Source: Pseudomonas sp. 10-1B
GTDB taxonomy: Bacteria; Pseudomonadota; Gammaproteobacteria; Pseudomonadales; Pseudomonadaceae
Reading direction: 5' to 3'
NCBI RefSeq assembly: GCF_000935045.1
Contig: NZ_JYKS01000001.1
Location: 310,001-374,000, forward strand
DNA: 64,000 bases
The translations under genes and the position numbers were made by a program. Shown piece after piece: positions 19,456 through 28,453 of this stretch. The number at the start of each line of letters is the position of its first letter. Position 1 is the first letter of the stretch. Under the pieces are notes generated by a model. It made no database searches. It was not told where the DNA came from and saw only the letters and a program-made list of their open reading frames with translations.

Positions 19456-19602
19456 ATGCAAGTATTGTCATCGCTCAAGCAGGCCAAGCTTCGTCACCGC
19501 GACTGTCAAGTCGTCAAGCGACGTGGGCGGATCTACGTAATCTGCAAATCCAACCCACGGTTCAAGGCGCGCCAGGGAGGGGTGAAGAAGAAGCGCGGTT
19601 AA
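19456..19602 (+). CDS. rpmJ2: 50S ribosomal protein L36 paralogue (zinc-independent)
   Basis: 48-residue basic protein beginning [16 protein letters not shown], then [20 protein letters not shown]. This is the YkgO-type L36 paralogue. It has only two cysteines (17 and 30) and so lacks the full zinc ribbon. The C-terminal GGVKKKRG tail is slightly longer than the E. coli form. The Zur-like box and the neighbouring dksA2 place it in the zinc-sparing island. Confidence 0.9.
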   Translation: MQVLSSLKQAKLRHRDCQVVKRRGRIYVICKSNPRFKARQGGVKKKRG

Positions 19603-19684
19603 TCGGCGTGCCGCCTGCATTGCCCTGATTACATCATTGGCGTTGCCATTGCGTTGTTCTCTGCGGCACCAACATCAAGCCCTG

Positions 19685-21040
19685 TCAGGTGGTTGCTTTG
19701 GTAGCAGACCGTGCTCTTCGTATGCCCCACGCACCCCAGGTCAAGCCAAGCGCGGCCGCTATCACCGAGGCGGATAGCACGCCGAGTTTGGCTGCCCCTA
19801 GTGAGCCAGGGTCGACGAAAGCGAGATTGGCGATGAAGATCGACATGGTGAAGCCGATGCCGGCCAGCAGCCCGATCAGGGTAATGCTGCGCCAGTTGAC
19901 CCCTGCGGGAAGTGCGCACCAGCCCAAACGCACCATCAGCCAACTGATGCTGACGATGCCCAAGGGTTTGCCAGCTACCAGCGCTACAGCGACGGCGATC
20001 ATTACCCACTGGGGGCCCTCAGCGGACAGATCGACACCCGAAAGGCTTACCCCGGCATTGGCCAAGGCAAACACCGGCATGATGCCGAAGGCTACCCAGG
20101 GGTGCAGGGTACCTTGCATGCGCACCACCGGCGGCACCAGTTCGCGCTGGGCCAAGCGCAGGCGTTTCAAAGGGTCCATCAGCTCGCTGGCATCCTGCCC
20201 AGGTGCCTTGGCACGTCCCAGCAACTCTCCGGTGAAACGGGTAATTGCATCCAGTGGGCGCTCACGCATCGGCATTGCGCGCACAGGTGTCATCAGCCCC
20301 AGCACAACGCCAGCGAGGGTCGGGTGGGCGCCGGTCATCAAAATGCCCAGCCAGGTAACCGCGCCAGGAATGATATAAGCATAGGCAGAACCTACACCGA
20401 TCTTCTGCAGCCCGATCACCATTAGCAGGCCGATCACGGCAACGGCGAAACCGTTGTAATCGAGGCCACCCGAATAGAAAAATGCGATGATCAGCACCGC
20501 GATGATGTCATCGATGATCGCCAGAGCCAGCAGAAACACACGGACGTTCGACGGGATCGACTTGCCGAGCAGGGCCAATACACCAACCGCAAAGGCGATA
20601 TCGGTAGCGGTCGGTACGGCCCAGCCTTGTTGATCGGCCGGCGCGTGGCCAAAACCCAGGTAGAGGAGTGCGGGCACAACTACCCCGCCGACGGCGGCTG
20701 CCATGGGTAGCGTGGCTTGGCGCAGGCTGGACAGTGCGCCCTCGTGGATCTCGCGGCGGATCTCCATGCCCACGACCAGGAAGAAGATGGTCATCAAGCC
20801 ATCATTGATCCAGAAATGCAGGGACTGCGAATAGACCAGCGAACCCACGCCGATCGTCAGCGGGGTATGCCAAAGGGCGTCATAGCTGTCGGCAGCCGGG
20901 GAATTCGCCCAGATCAGTGCAGCAACAGCGGCAATCAGTAGAACAATGCCGCTGACCGCTTCAATGTGCAAAAAGCGTTCAAGGTTGGCGAAGGCACGCT
21001 CGGCCAGTTCCTGGGCGCGAGGCAATTCCTTGTTATGCAT
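19685..21040 (-). CDS. nhaA: Na+/H+ antiporter NhaA
   Basis: Inner-membrane electrogenic antiporter for Na+ efflux and pH homeostasis. It has about 11-12 hydrophobic segments. The ion-binding aspartate pair is in [17 protein letters not shown], and [18 protein letters not shown] is the conserved helix IV. The frame opens with a GTG at 21097, but the ATG at 21040 ([12 protein letters not shown], 451 residues) has GGGAG upstream and is preferred. It stands alone between the zinc-sparing island and small envelope proteins. Confidence 0.92.
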   Translation of the reverse strand: MHNKELPRAQELAERAFANLERFLHIEAVSGIVLLIAAVAALIWANSPAADSYDALWHTPLTIGVGSLVYSQSLHFWINDGLMTIFFLVVGMEIRREIHEGALSSLRQATLPMAAAVGGVVVPALLYLGFGHAPADQQGWAVPTATDIAFAVGVLALLGKSIPSNVRVFLLALAIIDDIIAVLIIAFFYSGGLDYNGFAVAVIGLLMVIGLQKIGVGSAYAYIIPGAVTWLGILMTGAHPTLAGVVLGLMTPVRAMPMRERPLDAITRFTGELLGRAKAPGQDASELMDPLKRLRLAQRELVPPVVRMQGTLHPWVAFGIMPVFALANAGVSLSGVDLSAEGPQWVMIAVAVALVAGKPLGIVSISWLMVRLGWCALPAGVNWRSITLIGLLAGIGFTMSIFIANLAFVDPGSLGAAKLGVLSASVIAAALGLTWGAWGIRRARSATKATT

Positions 21041-21415
21041 AGGCGCAAGTACTCCCGCATGGCGGCCCGACCTGCGCTGTTCTTTAACCTGCCTCACTGC
21101 ACTATGCAGCTGACACCCGCCCGTAGTCTACCGAACAACCATCCTCAGATGAAAGTGGAGCTTGGTCATCAGAATCACGCACTTCGGCCGTGTGGCGCAC
21201 AGGATGCAGGTGTCTTCGAACCACGGGTCAGTCGAGGCGGACATCGAGGCCGCCCAAGGCTTGGTCAGGTCATGGCCAACGTCGTGAAACGGATATAGCG
21301 AACAAGAATATTGCTCTGCCGACATTGGGCAGTACCATAGGCGAACAATCAAAAAAGGGCATTCTGCTTGGCAACACTTTCCCAAGTTCTCGATGGGGCC
21401 GCAGGAGCGTGTCGC
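21041..21415. other. 375-bp gap, no gene seen
   Basis: The region between nhaA and a divergent lipoprotein gene. Open frames here lack ribosome sites or family resemblance. It should carry both promoters; no operator or strong hairpin was noticed. Confidence 0.5.
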
Positions 21416-21784
21416 GTGAAGAGCTCAAGATCGGTAGCAGGTGCAATACTCATGTCCGCTTTTGCCACAATGTTCATGGCAGGCTGCGCACAAAACCCTG
21501 ATGTGCGTGACGGCCATGACTATACGTCTGGCACCACGGAGAAAAGCCCGACAGCGTACCTGGGATGCGTCAAAGGTGAACTTCAAGGGAATGTGAAAAC
21601 CTACCAGGTTGATGGCGATAATTCGGTCAGACTGTTCATCGACAGCACCGACCCCAACAAGGCGGATGGTCTCGTCGAGCTGCGGGGTACGGGAAGCGAT
21701 CACCAGTTCACTGCCTATCAACGCGATGCCTGGTACGACCACGGCAGGTTGTTGGATGCGGCGCTGATGTGTGCAAAAGCATGA
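21416..21784 (+). CDS. Small lipoprotein of unknown function
   Basis: The start is set at a GTG with AGGAG 8 nt upstream, giving 122 residues; the open frame extends further but without a ribosome site. A short basic n-region and hydrophobic stretch lead to lipobox FMAGC, so it is probably an anchored lipoprotein. The mature part contains YLGCVKGEL and ends with ALMCAKA, giving two further cysteines that could pair. It is similar in layout to the lipoprotein at 22613 (a Cys near the start of the domain and a near-terminal Cys). Function not known. Confidence 0.72.
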   Translation: MKSSRSVAGAILMSAFATMFMAGCAQNPDVRDGHDYTSGTTEKSPTAYLGCVKGELQGNVKTYQVDGDNSVRLFIDSTDPNKADGLVELRGTGSDHQFTAYQRDAWYDHGRLLDAALMCAKA

Positions 21785-21807
21785 TCGACCGGGCTACGCA
21801 GTCGATG

Positions 21808-21846
21808 AGCGGCCTTGTGTCGCGATGGGCTGCGTAGCAAGCAGCA
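21808..21846. repeat. Degenerate single REP remnant
   Basis: AGCGGCCTTGTGTCGCGATG followed by GGGCTGCGTAGCA resembles one half of the GCGGCCTTGCGTCGCGA REP subtype found at 48965 and 54003, without its partner. Confidence 0.5.
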
Positions 21847-21918
21847 CCAATATCGGCGCCTTTTGCATTTGCCGGCCCCGCCCGCAATAATCCGCCCATT
21901 TGAAAGGAGAGCACCTGG

Positions 21919-22257
21919 GTGGAAGCAAGAAGCGTTGTCGCCGAAATGTTCATTGGAATCCCGACGCATTTCTGGCTGTTGCCGGTCGCCGGCCTGATTG
22001 CCTACTTCGGCTTGAAGTGGGCTGAGCAATCCTATAACCGCGCCACCATGCTACGGGCTGTGACCTACCTGCTGCTCATTGCACTGGCCGTGTTGCCCAA
22101 CGGCTTCTATGCCCTGTTTCCCCCTTCGCCCGATATGCCCGAGTTGCTGTTGAAGCGCGAGCCGCTACCCAGTTACGAAGGCCGTTTCTATCTGGATGCG
22201 TTCTATGTATTCAGTGGATGGGCGTTGAGCAAGGTGGCCAAACTCAAGTTCAGCTAA
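21919..22257 (+). CDS. Small inner-membrane protein, unknown
   Basis: 112 residues from a GTG with AGGAG upstream; an ATG ten codons in (MFIGIPTHFW) is a possible alternative. It has two or three hydrophobic segments (HFWLLPVAGLIAYFGLKW; VTYLLLIALAVLPNGFYALF) and a soluble tail with LPSYEGRFYLDAFYVFSGW. No family was recognised. Confidence 0.6.
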   Translation: MEARSVVAEMFIGIPTHFWLLPVAGLIAYFGLKWAEQSYNRATMLRAVTYLLLIALAVLPNGFYALFPPSPDMPELLLKREPLPSYEGRFYLDAFYVFSGWALSKVAKLKFS

Positions 22258-22313
22258 CACTGGAACAGTAATTGCTCGCCCCCTGAAAACCGGTCTATTT
22301 GGGGGACACAGCA

Positions 22314-22412
22314 ATGCTGCCGGAAGATCACTACTTCATGTTCCTCTTTGTCGCGGCCGTACTGGTGCTCGATGTGGTCGCCATCATGCTGTATCGGGGT
22401 GCCAGGCCGTGA
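22314..22412 (+). CDS. Candidate 32-residue single-span membrane peptide
   Basis: A short frame, MLPEDHYFMFLFVAAVLVLD onwards, ending in YRGARP, with one transmembrane span and a positive C-terminus. A GGGGGA stretch precedes the ATG. The hydrophobic pattern and charge placement look like a real small membrane protein, but no homologue was recalled. Confidence 0.35.
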   Translation: MLPEDHYFMFLFVAAVLVLDVVAIMLYRGARP

Positions 22413-22612
22413 CCCCGGGTTTGGGTAAAGCCACGCCCTGGACCCAATGTGCGCGGAGCAATTATTTTGCCCAAAGCGCTTGGCGCAAGGCGGTCGCTGT
22501 TATCAAGATCGCTGAGGACACCGAGCCAAACAGTGCAGGCAAGACCTTGGTTGATTAGTATCGGCTCGCAACCCTCGCTAGAATGCAGCGTATCCTCAAC
22601 GGCCAATTGCAA

Positions 22613-22942
22613 ATGCCTACTTTTCGTATCTTTCTCGCCTTCGTGTTAGTTACCAGTGTTGCCGGCTGCGCAACCCCTGGCAAACCCACGGCCAGCAAAC
22701 TGACCCACAAGTCGCCCCAGCAGTACGCAGCCTGTGTACTGCCCAAGTGGCAAGCGCTGGCGCCAAAGGCCACGCAGAAGTCGATTGCCCACGGCTACCG
22801 ATTGACGGCACCTAGCGCTGTGGCATCCGACGATGTGCTGGACGTGGTCGACTCTGGTGAGGGCAGCCGCGCGACCTTCTATAAAGGCAGCTTCCTGTCT
22901 GGCGACAAACTGCGCGAAGCTGCCAGGCAATGTCTGGACTGA
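22613..22942 (+). CDS. Small lipoprotein of unknown function
   Basis: 109 residues from the ATG at 22613, MPTFRIFLAFVLVTSVAGC, a clear signal with lipobox VAGC. The mature part has YAACVLPKWQAL and a near-terminal AARQCLD. This leaves two cysteines in the same relative places as in the lipoprotein at 21416. The pair may be distant relatives. Function unknown. Confidence 0.7.
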   Translation: MPTFRIFLAFVLVTSVAGCATPGKPTASKLTHKSPQQYAACVLPKWQALAPKATQKSIAHGYRLTAPSAVASDDVLDVVDSGEGSRATFYKGSFLSGDKLREAARQCLD

Positions 22943-22954
22943 GTCAGTAGCCCC

Positions 22955-23161
22955 TTACCCAGCCTCACCGCGCTTGTTCAGTTGTTCGCACTGCACCTGC
23001 GCATCCGTCTTGCTCGGATAACTGGGCTTGAGCCGTTCTTTGGCTTGGTTGTCGTAAATGTCGAACCCCCCGCAAACGGTAGCGGCGTAATAGCGGCTAC
23101 CCACGCGGAACGACTCCTTTTCGATCGGCACAGCGGGAACGATAACGAATCTCGGTTGCAT
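22955..23161 (-). CDS. Hypothetical 68-residue protein
   Basis: A GGAGG ribosome site lies 8 nt before the ATG. The protein starts MQPRFVIVPAVPIEKESFRV and contains YYAATVCGGFDIYDNQAKER and a late Cys. It resembles short Pseudomonas hypothetical proteins that report a KxRLxxxYxSKxDA segment. Cytosolic; function unknown. Confidence 0.6.
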   Translation of the reverse strand: MQPRFVIVPAVPIEKESFRVGSRYYAATVCGGFDIYDNQAKERLKPSYPSKTDAQVQCEQLNKRGEAG

Positions 23162-23270
23162 GTTTCGTGCCTCCCCAGGCAGAGACTTAAGTATTAGTCT
23201 GGCCGCAGATAAGCATCAAGCAGGTTCATGAAGAAAACAGCTTCGTGAACAACGGGGGTGATGACCGCGC

Positions 23271-23334
23271 TGTCATCAAATGAAAACCCGCTGTCGTCCG
23301 ATGCGAAGCACCCTGCACACCAAGGGCATACAGT
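23271..23334 (+). promoter_or_regulatory. Tandem AraC-type operator and -10 of the first catabolic operon
   Basis: Two direct half-sites fitting TGTCNTCNNATGNNAA begin at 23271 and 23292, a 21-bp period as expected for AraC-family dimers. A -10-like TACAGT lies at 23329-23334. The normal -35 position falls inside the distal part of the second half-site, typical of activator-dependent promoters. A 43-bp near copy precedes the hydrolase operon at 31110. Confidence 0.72.
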
Positions 23335-23388
23335 CCAATCACCCAGAACTGACGCCTGGCGTCCAGATCGATGATTGGAGAGACAAGC

Positions 23389-24369
23389 ATGTCCAAAGTC
23401 GTACGTTTCCAGCAGACCGGCGGCCCCGAGGTATTGCGCTACGAGGACACCGAGGTCGGTGAGCCCGGCCCGGGTCAGGTGCGTTTGCGCCAGGTGGCGG
23501 TAGGCCTGAACTACGCCGACACCTATTTCCGCAATGGCACCTATCCGATCCCGTTGCCCAACGGTATCGGCGTGGAAGCTGCCGGCGTGGTGCAAGCGGT
23601 GGGCGAGGGTGTAACCCAGGTGGCGGTCGGCGATCGGGTTACCTACACCGGCTTCCTGAATACGCTGGGGGCCTATTGCACCGAGCGCCTGATCTCCGCC
23701 GCAGCGCTGATCAAACTACCGGAAACCATCGCTTTCGAAACCGCCGCCGCCATGACCATGCGCGGCCTGACCTCTGCCTACCTGCTTCGCCGACTCTATG
23801 ATTTCAAGCCCGGCGACAGCCTGCTGCTGCATGCTGCCGCTGGCGGCGTTGGCCTGATCGTCGCGCAATGGGCCCGGCTGTTGGGGCTGAACGTGATCGG
23901 CACTGTGTCCACCGAGGCCAAGGCCGAAGTGGCGCGCGCCCATGGCTGCAACCACATCATCAACTACAGCGTCGAGGACGTGGCTACCCGCGTGCGTGAG
24001 TTGACCGACGGAGTAGGGGTGAATGTGGTGTTCGACAGCGTCGGCAAGAACACCTTCATGGGCTCGCTCGACTCGCTCAAGCGCCGCGGCCTGATGGTTT
24101 GCGTGGGTACGGCATCGGGCACCATACCGCCGTTCGACCCGCAATTACTGGCGATCAAGGGCTCGCTGCAGCTCACCCGCCCAGCCTTGGCCGACTTCAT
24201 CGCCGACCCGGCAGAAAAGGCCGACCTGGCCGGCGAGTTGTTCGACCACGTCAGCAGCGGGCGCATCCGTATCGAGATCAACCAGCACTACGCCTTGCAG
24301 GATACCGTCCAGGCCCACCGCGACCTGGAAGCCCGCAGGACTACTGGCTCGTCGATCTTCGTCATCTGA
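23389..24369 (+). CDS. Zinc-free quinone oxidoreductase (MDR family)
   Basis: NADPH-dependent cytosolic reductase of quinones or enones, 326 residues. The frame starts earlier, but GGAGAG 6 nt before the ATG at 23389 (MSKVVRFQQTGGPEVL) fixes the start. Family blocks are VGLNYADTYFRNGTYP (38-53) and the NADPH loop HAAAGGVGLIVAQWA (148-162), followed by INYSVEDV. No structural or catalytic zinc cysteines are seen, as in Qor. It is the first gene of a seven-gene operon; its substrate may be an enone intermediate of the pathway. Confidence 0.88.
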   Translation: MSKVVRFQQTGGPEVLRYEDTEVGEPGPGQVRLRQVAVGLNYADTYFRNGTYPIPLPNGIGVEAAGVVQAVGEGVTQVAVGDRVTYTGFLNTLGAYCTERLISAAALIKLPETIAFETAAAMTMRGLTSAYLLRRLYDFKPGDSLLLHAAAGGVGLIVAQWARLLGLNVIGTVSTEAKAEVARAHGCNHIINYSVEDVATRVRELTDGVGVNVVFDSVGKNTFMGSLDSLKRRGLMVCVGTASGTIPPFDPQLLAIKGSLQLTRPALADFIADPAEKADLAGELFDHVSSGRIRIEINQHYALQDTVQAHRDLEARRTTGSSIFVI

Positions 24370-24382
24370 AGAGGACAACAGC

Positions 24383-25231
24383 ATGCACATCGAACAACTG
24401 ACCTGCGCGATCGGTGCCGAGGTGAGTGGGGTCAATCTGGCCGATGCGATCAACGACGACGACCTGTTCGCTCAGTTGCGCGAACAGTTGCTCCAGCGCC
24501 GTGTGTTATTCCTGCGCGACCAGCACTTCAGCCGTGCCGAGCACGTGGCCTTCGCCCGCCGCTTCGGCGAACTGGAGGACCACCCGGTGGCCGGCAGCGA
24601 CCCGGAGCACCCGGGCCTTGTGCAGATCTACAAGCGCCCGGACCAACCCAACGATCGCTATGAGAATGCCTGGCACACCGACGCCACCTGGCGCGAGGCG
24701 CCGCCCATGGGCTGCGTGCTGCGCTGCATCGAATGCCCACCGGTGGGCGGCGACACCATGTGGGCGAACATGGTGCTGGCCTATGAAAACCTGCCAGGCG
24801 ATGTGAAAGCCAAGATCGAAGGTTTGCGCGCCCGTCACAGCATCGAGGCCAGCTTTGGCGCCGCCATGCCACTGGAAAAGCGCCTGGCGCTGAAGGCGCA
24901 GTTCCCCGATGCCGAGCACCCGGTGGTGCGCACCCACCCGGAAACCGGCGAGCAGGTGCTGTTCGTCAATGCCTTCACCACCCACTTCAGCAACTACCAC
25001 ACCCCGCAGCGGGTGCGTTTCGGCCAGGACGCCAACCCCGGCGCCGCCGACCTGCTGCGCTACCTGATCAGCCAGGCCTACCTGCCCGAATACCAGGTGC
25101 GCTGGCGCTGGAAGCCCAACAGCGTGGCGATCTGGGACAACCGCAGTACCCAGCATTACGCCGTCATGGACTACCCGCCGTGCCACCGCAAGATGGAGCG
25201 CGCCGGGATCAAGGGCAGCCGCACGTTCTGA
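24383..25231 (+). CDS. TauD/TfdA-family 2-oxoglutarate-dependent dioxygenase
   Basis: Fe(II) oxygenase coupling oxidation of a substrate to decarboxylation of 2-oxoglutarate, in the cytosol. The 282 residues match the family. Iron ligands are H98 and D100 in AWHTDATW and H258 in RSTQHYAVMDY; the arginine of HRKMER is likely to bind the 2-oxoglutarate carboxylate. It starts 13 bp after the quinone oxidoreductase. TauD-type enzymes release sulfite from sulfonates or hydroxylate other carboxylates; the substrate here is not known. Confidence 0.88.
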   Translation: MHIEQLTCAIGAEVSGVNLADAINDDDLFAQLREQLLQRRVLFLRDQHFSRAEHVAFARRFGELEDHPVAGSDPEHPGLVQIYKRPDQPNDRYENAWHTDATWREAPPMGCVLRCIECPPVGGDTMWANMVLAYENLPGDVKAKIEGLRARHSIEASFGAAMPLEKRLALKAQFPDAEHPVVRTHPETGEQVLFVNAFTTHFSNYHTPQRVRFGQDANPGAADLLRYLISQAYLPEYQVRWRWKPNSVAIWDNRSTQHYAVMDYPPCHRKMERAGIKGSRTF

Positions 25232-25285
25232 GGAGGTCGCCAGCGTTGGCGGCAACCGCACAATAACAATAGCGAGGACCACAGC

Positions 25286-26338
25286 ATGCAATTCTTCGAC
25301 GATTCGTTGCACCCGGAAAACATGGAAAAGGTGGTGATCACCGTGGCGCCCTATGGCCCGGAGTGGATGCCCGAAGACTTTCCCGAAGACATTCCCCTGA
25401 CCATGGACGAGCAGGTGCAAAAAGCCGTCGATTGCTACGAGGCAGGTGCCACCGTGCTGCACCTGCACGTACGTGAGCTGGATGGCAAGGGCTCCAAGCG
25501 CCTGTCCAAGTTCAACGAGCTGATCGCCGGGGTGCGCGAAGCGGTACCGGACATGATCATCCAGGTGGGCGGGTCGATTTCCTTCGCGCCAGAAAGCGAA
25601 GGCGAGGCGGCCAAATGGCTGTCGGACGACACCCGGCACATGCTTGCCGAGCTGACGCCGTGCCCCGACCAGGTGACCGTGGCCATCAACACCACGCAGA
25701 TGAACATCATGGAGTTGCTGTACCCGGAGTACCTGGAAGGCACCTCGCTGGCCAGCCCTGCGATCCATGCCGCCTACAGCGAGATGACCGTGCCAGCCGG
25801 CCCGGCCTGGGTCCGTGAGCACCTGCGCCGCCTGCAGGCAAGCAATATCCAGCCGCATTTCCAGCTGACCGGCATGCATGCCCTGGAAACCCTCGAACGC
25901 ATCGTCCGCCGGGGTGACTACATGGGCCCGCTGAACCTGACCTGGATCGGCATCGGTGGCGGCTTCGATGGCCCCAACCCGTTCAACTTCTTCAACTTCA
26001 TCCACCGCGCGCCAGATGGCTGCACCCTGACCGCCGAATCGCTGCTCAAGAACGTGCTGCCGTTCAACACCATGGCCCTGGCCATGGGCCTGCACCCGCG
26101 CTGCGGCAACGAAGACACCATCATCGACCAGCACGGCAAGCGTTTTACCTCGGTGCAGCAGATCCAGCAGACCGTGCGCGTGGCCCACGAGCTGGGCCGC
26201 GAGATTGCCAGCGGCAAGGAAGCGCGCGCCATTTACCGTATTGGCCAGCAGTACCAAAGCATCGAGCAAACCCTCAAAGCCAATGGCATGGCGCCGAATC
26301 GCCAGCCGGGTGAGAAAGGTGTGCCGCAACGCGCCTGA
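25286..26338 (+). CDS. BKACE (DUF849) beta-keto acid cleavage enzyme
   Basis: Zn-dependent TIM-barrel enzyme that condenses a beta-keto acid with acetyl-CoA, giving acetoacetate and a new acyl-CoA. The 350 residues are slightly longer than usual. The metal histidines lie in VLHLHVRE (H59, H61). Other family blocks are IIQVGGSISFAPESEGEA and TWIGIGGGFDGPNPFNF. The sequence MEKVVITVAPYGPEW contributes the N-terminal barrel strand. Its place between a dioxygenase and a transporter in one operon says the pathway produces a beta-keto acid. Confidence 0.88.
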   Translation: MQFFDDSLHPENMEKVVITVAPYGPEWMPEDFPEDIPLTMDEQVQKAVDCYEAGATVLHLHVRELDGKGSKRLSKFNELIAGVREAVPDMIIQVGGSISFAPESEGEAAKWLSDDTRHMLAELTPCPDQVTVAINTTQMNIMELLYPEYLEGTSLASPAIHAAYSEMTVPAGPAWVREHLRRLQASNIQPHFQLTGMHALETLERIVRRGDYMGPLNLTWIGIGGGFDGPNPFNFFNFIHRAPDGCTLTAESLLKNVLPFNTMALAMGLHPRCGNEDTIIDQHGKRFTSVQQIQQTVRVAHELGREIASGKEARAIYRIGQQYQSIEQTLKANGMAPNRQPGEKGVPQRA

Positions 26339-26348
26339 TAAAGCAGGG

Positions 26349-26410
26349 CTGGCCTCTTCGCGGGCTCGCCCCACAGTCCCTGTGGGAGCGGGCGAGCCCG
26401 CGAAGAGGCG
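26349..26410. repeat. REP inverted pair inside the operon
   Basis: GCGGGCTCGCCCCACAG and its inverted partner TGTGGGAGCGGGCGAGCCCG form a near-perfect hairpin between the BKACE and MFS genes. A REP within an operon often marks a point where downstream expression is lowered or mRNA is processed. Confidence 0.85.
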
Positions 26411-26486
26411 ACAAGAGCAACATGAGTTCTGGCTGTTCCCCATAACAACAAAAACAACACTCAAGCCCCACACCCAAGGAGGCAGC

Positions 26487-27803
26487 ATGGCCACCTATCT
26501 CGCCAGCGCCACAGATGAAGGCGCTGACATAGCCCACAGCATCCCCCGGCGCTATGCCTGGGTGGTCTTCGCCCTGACCTTTGGCCTGTTGATCTCCGAT
26601 TACATGTCGCGCCAGGTGCTCAATGCCGTGTTCCCGCTGCTCAAGGCCGAATGGGCATTGAGCGACAGCCAGCTCGGCCTGCTCAGCGGTATCGTCGCGC
26701 TGATGGTCGGCCTGCTGACCTTCCCATTGTCGCTGCTGGCCGACCGCTTCGGCCGCGTCCGCAGCCTGGTACTGATGGCGGTGCTGTGGAGCCTGGCCAC
26801 CCTTGGCTGCGCCGTGGCAGAGAACTACCCGCAGATGTTCATCGCGCGTTTCCTGGTCGGGGTCGGCGAGGCTGCCTACGGTAGTGTCGGCATCGCCGTG
26901 GTGGTCGCCGTGTTCCCCCGTGACATGCGTTCGACGCTGGCCGGTGCGTTCATGGCTGGCGGCATGTTCGGCTCTGTGCTGGGCATGGCCCTGGGCGGTG
27001 TGCTGGCCCAGCACTTGGGTTGGCGCTGGGCGTTCGCCGGCATGGCGCTGTTCGGCCTGGTGCTGGCTGCGCTGTACCCGCTGATCGTCAAGGAAGCGCG
27101 TATTGCGCCCAAGTGCGCGCAGCAAGTGCAGGGCAAGGCCAGCCGGCCATTGCGAACCCTCTACAGCAGCCGTTCGGTCATCGCCGCCTATATCGGCAGC
27201 GGCCTGCAGCTGTTCGTCGGTGGCACCGTGATCGTGTGGATGCCCAGCTACCTGAACCGTTACTACGCCATGAGCACCGACCGGGCCGGGGCGATCGCCG
27301 CCATCATCGTGTTGTGCAGCGGCGTTGGCATGATCCTCTGCGCGATGCTGTGTGACCGCCTTGGGCGCCAGCGCCCAGACCGCAAGATCAGCCTGGCCAT
27401 CGCCTACTGCCTGGGTAGCTGCGTGCTGTTGTCCATCGCCTTCGCGCTGCCGGCCGGTAGCGCGCAGCTGGTGCTGATCTGCCTGGGCATGATGATCGCC
27501 GCGGGCACCAACGGCCCGTCCAGCGCCATGGTCGCCAACCTCACCCATGCCTCGGTACATGGCACGGCGTTCGCAACCCTGACCCTGGCCAACAACCTGC
27601 TGGGCCTAGCCACCGGGCCGTTGATTACCGGGCGCGTTTCCGACCTGATCGGCCTGCACGCCGCCTTCCAGTTGGTGCCTTTGATAAGCATCGGCGCGGC
27701 GGCCGTGTTTTTCCTCGCCAAACGTCATTACCACCGCGACATGGAGCGTCTGCAAACGCCGGCACAAGGCGATGCCAACGTACCCCAGGAGTTGAAACCG
27801 TGA
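26487..27803 (+). CDS. MFS transporter, anion:cation symporter-like
   Basis: 438-residue inner-membrane protein with 12 hydrophobic segments. The start is set at the ATG preceded by AAGGAGG (5 nt spacing). Signature stretches are FPLSLLADRFGRVRSLVLMA (helix 2-3 loop) and VGVGEAAYGSVGIAVVV. It is probably the uptake system for the acid handled by this operon. It overlaps the next gene by 4 bp (ATGA type). Confidence 0.86.
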   Translation: MATYLASATDEGADIAHSIPRRYAWVVFALTFGLLISDYMSRQVLNAVFPLLKAEWALSDSQLGLLSGIVALMVGLLTFPLSLLADRFGRVRSLVLMAVLWSLATLGCAVAENYPQMFIARFLVGVGEAAYGSVGIAVVVAVFPRDMRSTLAGAFMAGGMFGSVLGMALGGVLAQHLGWRWAFAGMALFGLVLAALYPLIVKEARIAPKCAQQVQGKASRPLRTLYSSRSVIAAYIGSGLQLFVGGTVIVWMPSYLNRYYAMSTDRAGAIAAIIVLCSGVGMILCAMLCDRLGRQRPDRKISLAIAYCLGSCVLLSIAFALPAGSAQLVLICLGMMIAAGTNGPSSAMVANLTHASVHGTAFATLTLANNLLGLATGPLITGRVSDLIGLHAAFQLVPLISIGAAAVFFLAKRHYHRDMERLQTPAQGDANVPQELKP

Positions 27804-28453
27804 AACAGCTGTTGTCCGTCGAGGTGTTCTTCGATTTCGTCTGCCCCTGGTGCCTGATTGGCCAGCGGCACCTGCAGGCTGCCCTGTTGCGGTTGCAACG
27901 CGAGCAGCCACAGGTACAGGTGCATGTACACTGGCGGGGCGTGCAGTTGCTGCCGGGCTTGCCTGCCGAGGGAGTGCCTTTCAATACCTTCTACCGGCAA
28001 CGCCTGGGCAGCGAACAGGCGGTGCGCGAGCGACAGGACCAAGTGCGTGCCGCCGCCGTCGTGGTGGGCGAGGATATCGATTTTTCGCGCATTCGCCGCA
28101 TGCCCAACACTGGTAATGCCCACCGGCTGGTGCAACGGGCCGGCGGCCTGCTCACAGCCCGGCAACTGGAAGATTTGCTGGCCCGCCTGTTCATTGCCTA
28201 CTTCCACCAGGGACGCGACCTGGGTGATAGCGCCACCTTGCTTGGCATCGCCCAGGGTTGCGGGCTGGAGGCCGCACAGGTCATCGACTGCCTGCGTGAT
28301 GATGGCAGCCCATTCCTCGAAGGGGCAGGGCGTGCAGGCAGCGCCGTGCCGCGGTACCGCTTCAACCAGGGGCCGCTGATTGCCGGGGCGCAGCCTGCCG
28401 AGGCGTTGTTCGCGGCCATGACCGAAGCCTTGCGAGAGGCGGAACAAGCATGA
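27800..28453 (+). CDS. DsbA-family (FrnE-like) thioredoxin-fold oxidoreductase
   Basis: 217 residues with the active site CPWC (Cys15-Cys18) at the end of a first beta strand (VEVFFDFVCPWCLIG). The helical insertion contains RIRRMPNTGNAHRLVQRAGG. No signal peptide is seen, so it acts in the cytosol, as FrnE and 2-hydroxychromene carboxylate isomerase relatives do. It overlaps both neighbours by 4 bp. It could be a disulfide isomerase or an isomerase of a pathway intermediate. Confidence 0.85.
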   Translation: MKQLLSVEVFFDFVCPWCLIGQRHLQAALLRLQREQPQVQVHVHWRGVQLLPGLPAEGVPFNTFYRQRLGSEQAVRERQDQVRAAAVVVGEDIDFSRIRRMPNTGNAHRLVQRAGGLLTARQLEDLLARLFIAYFHQGRDLGDSATLLGIAQGCGLEAAQVIDCLRDDGSPFLEGAGRAGSAVPRYRFNQGPLIAGAQPAEALFAAMTEALREAEQA

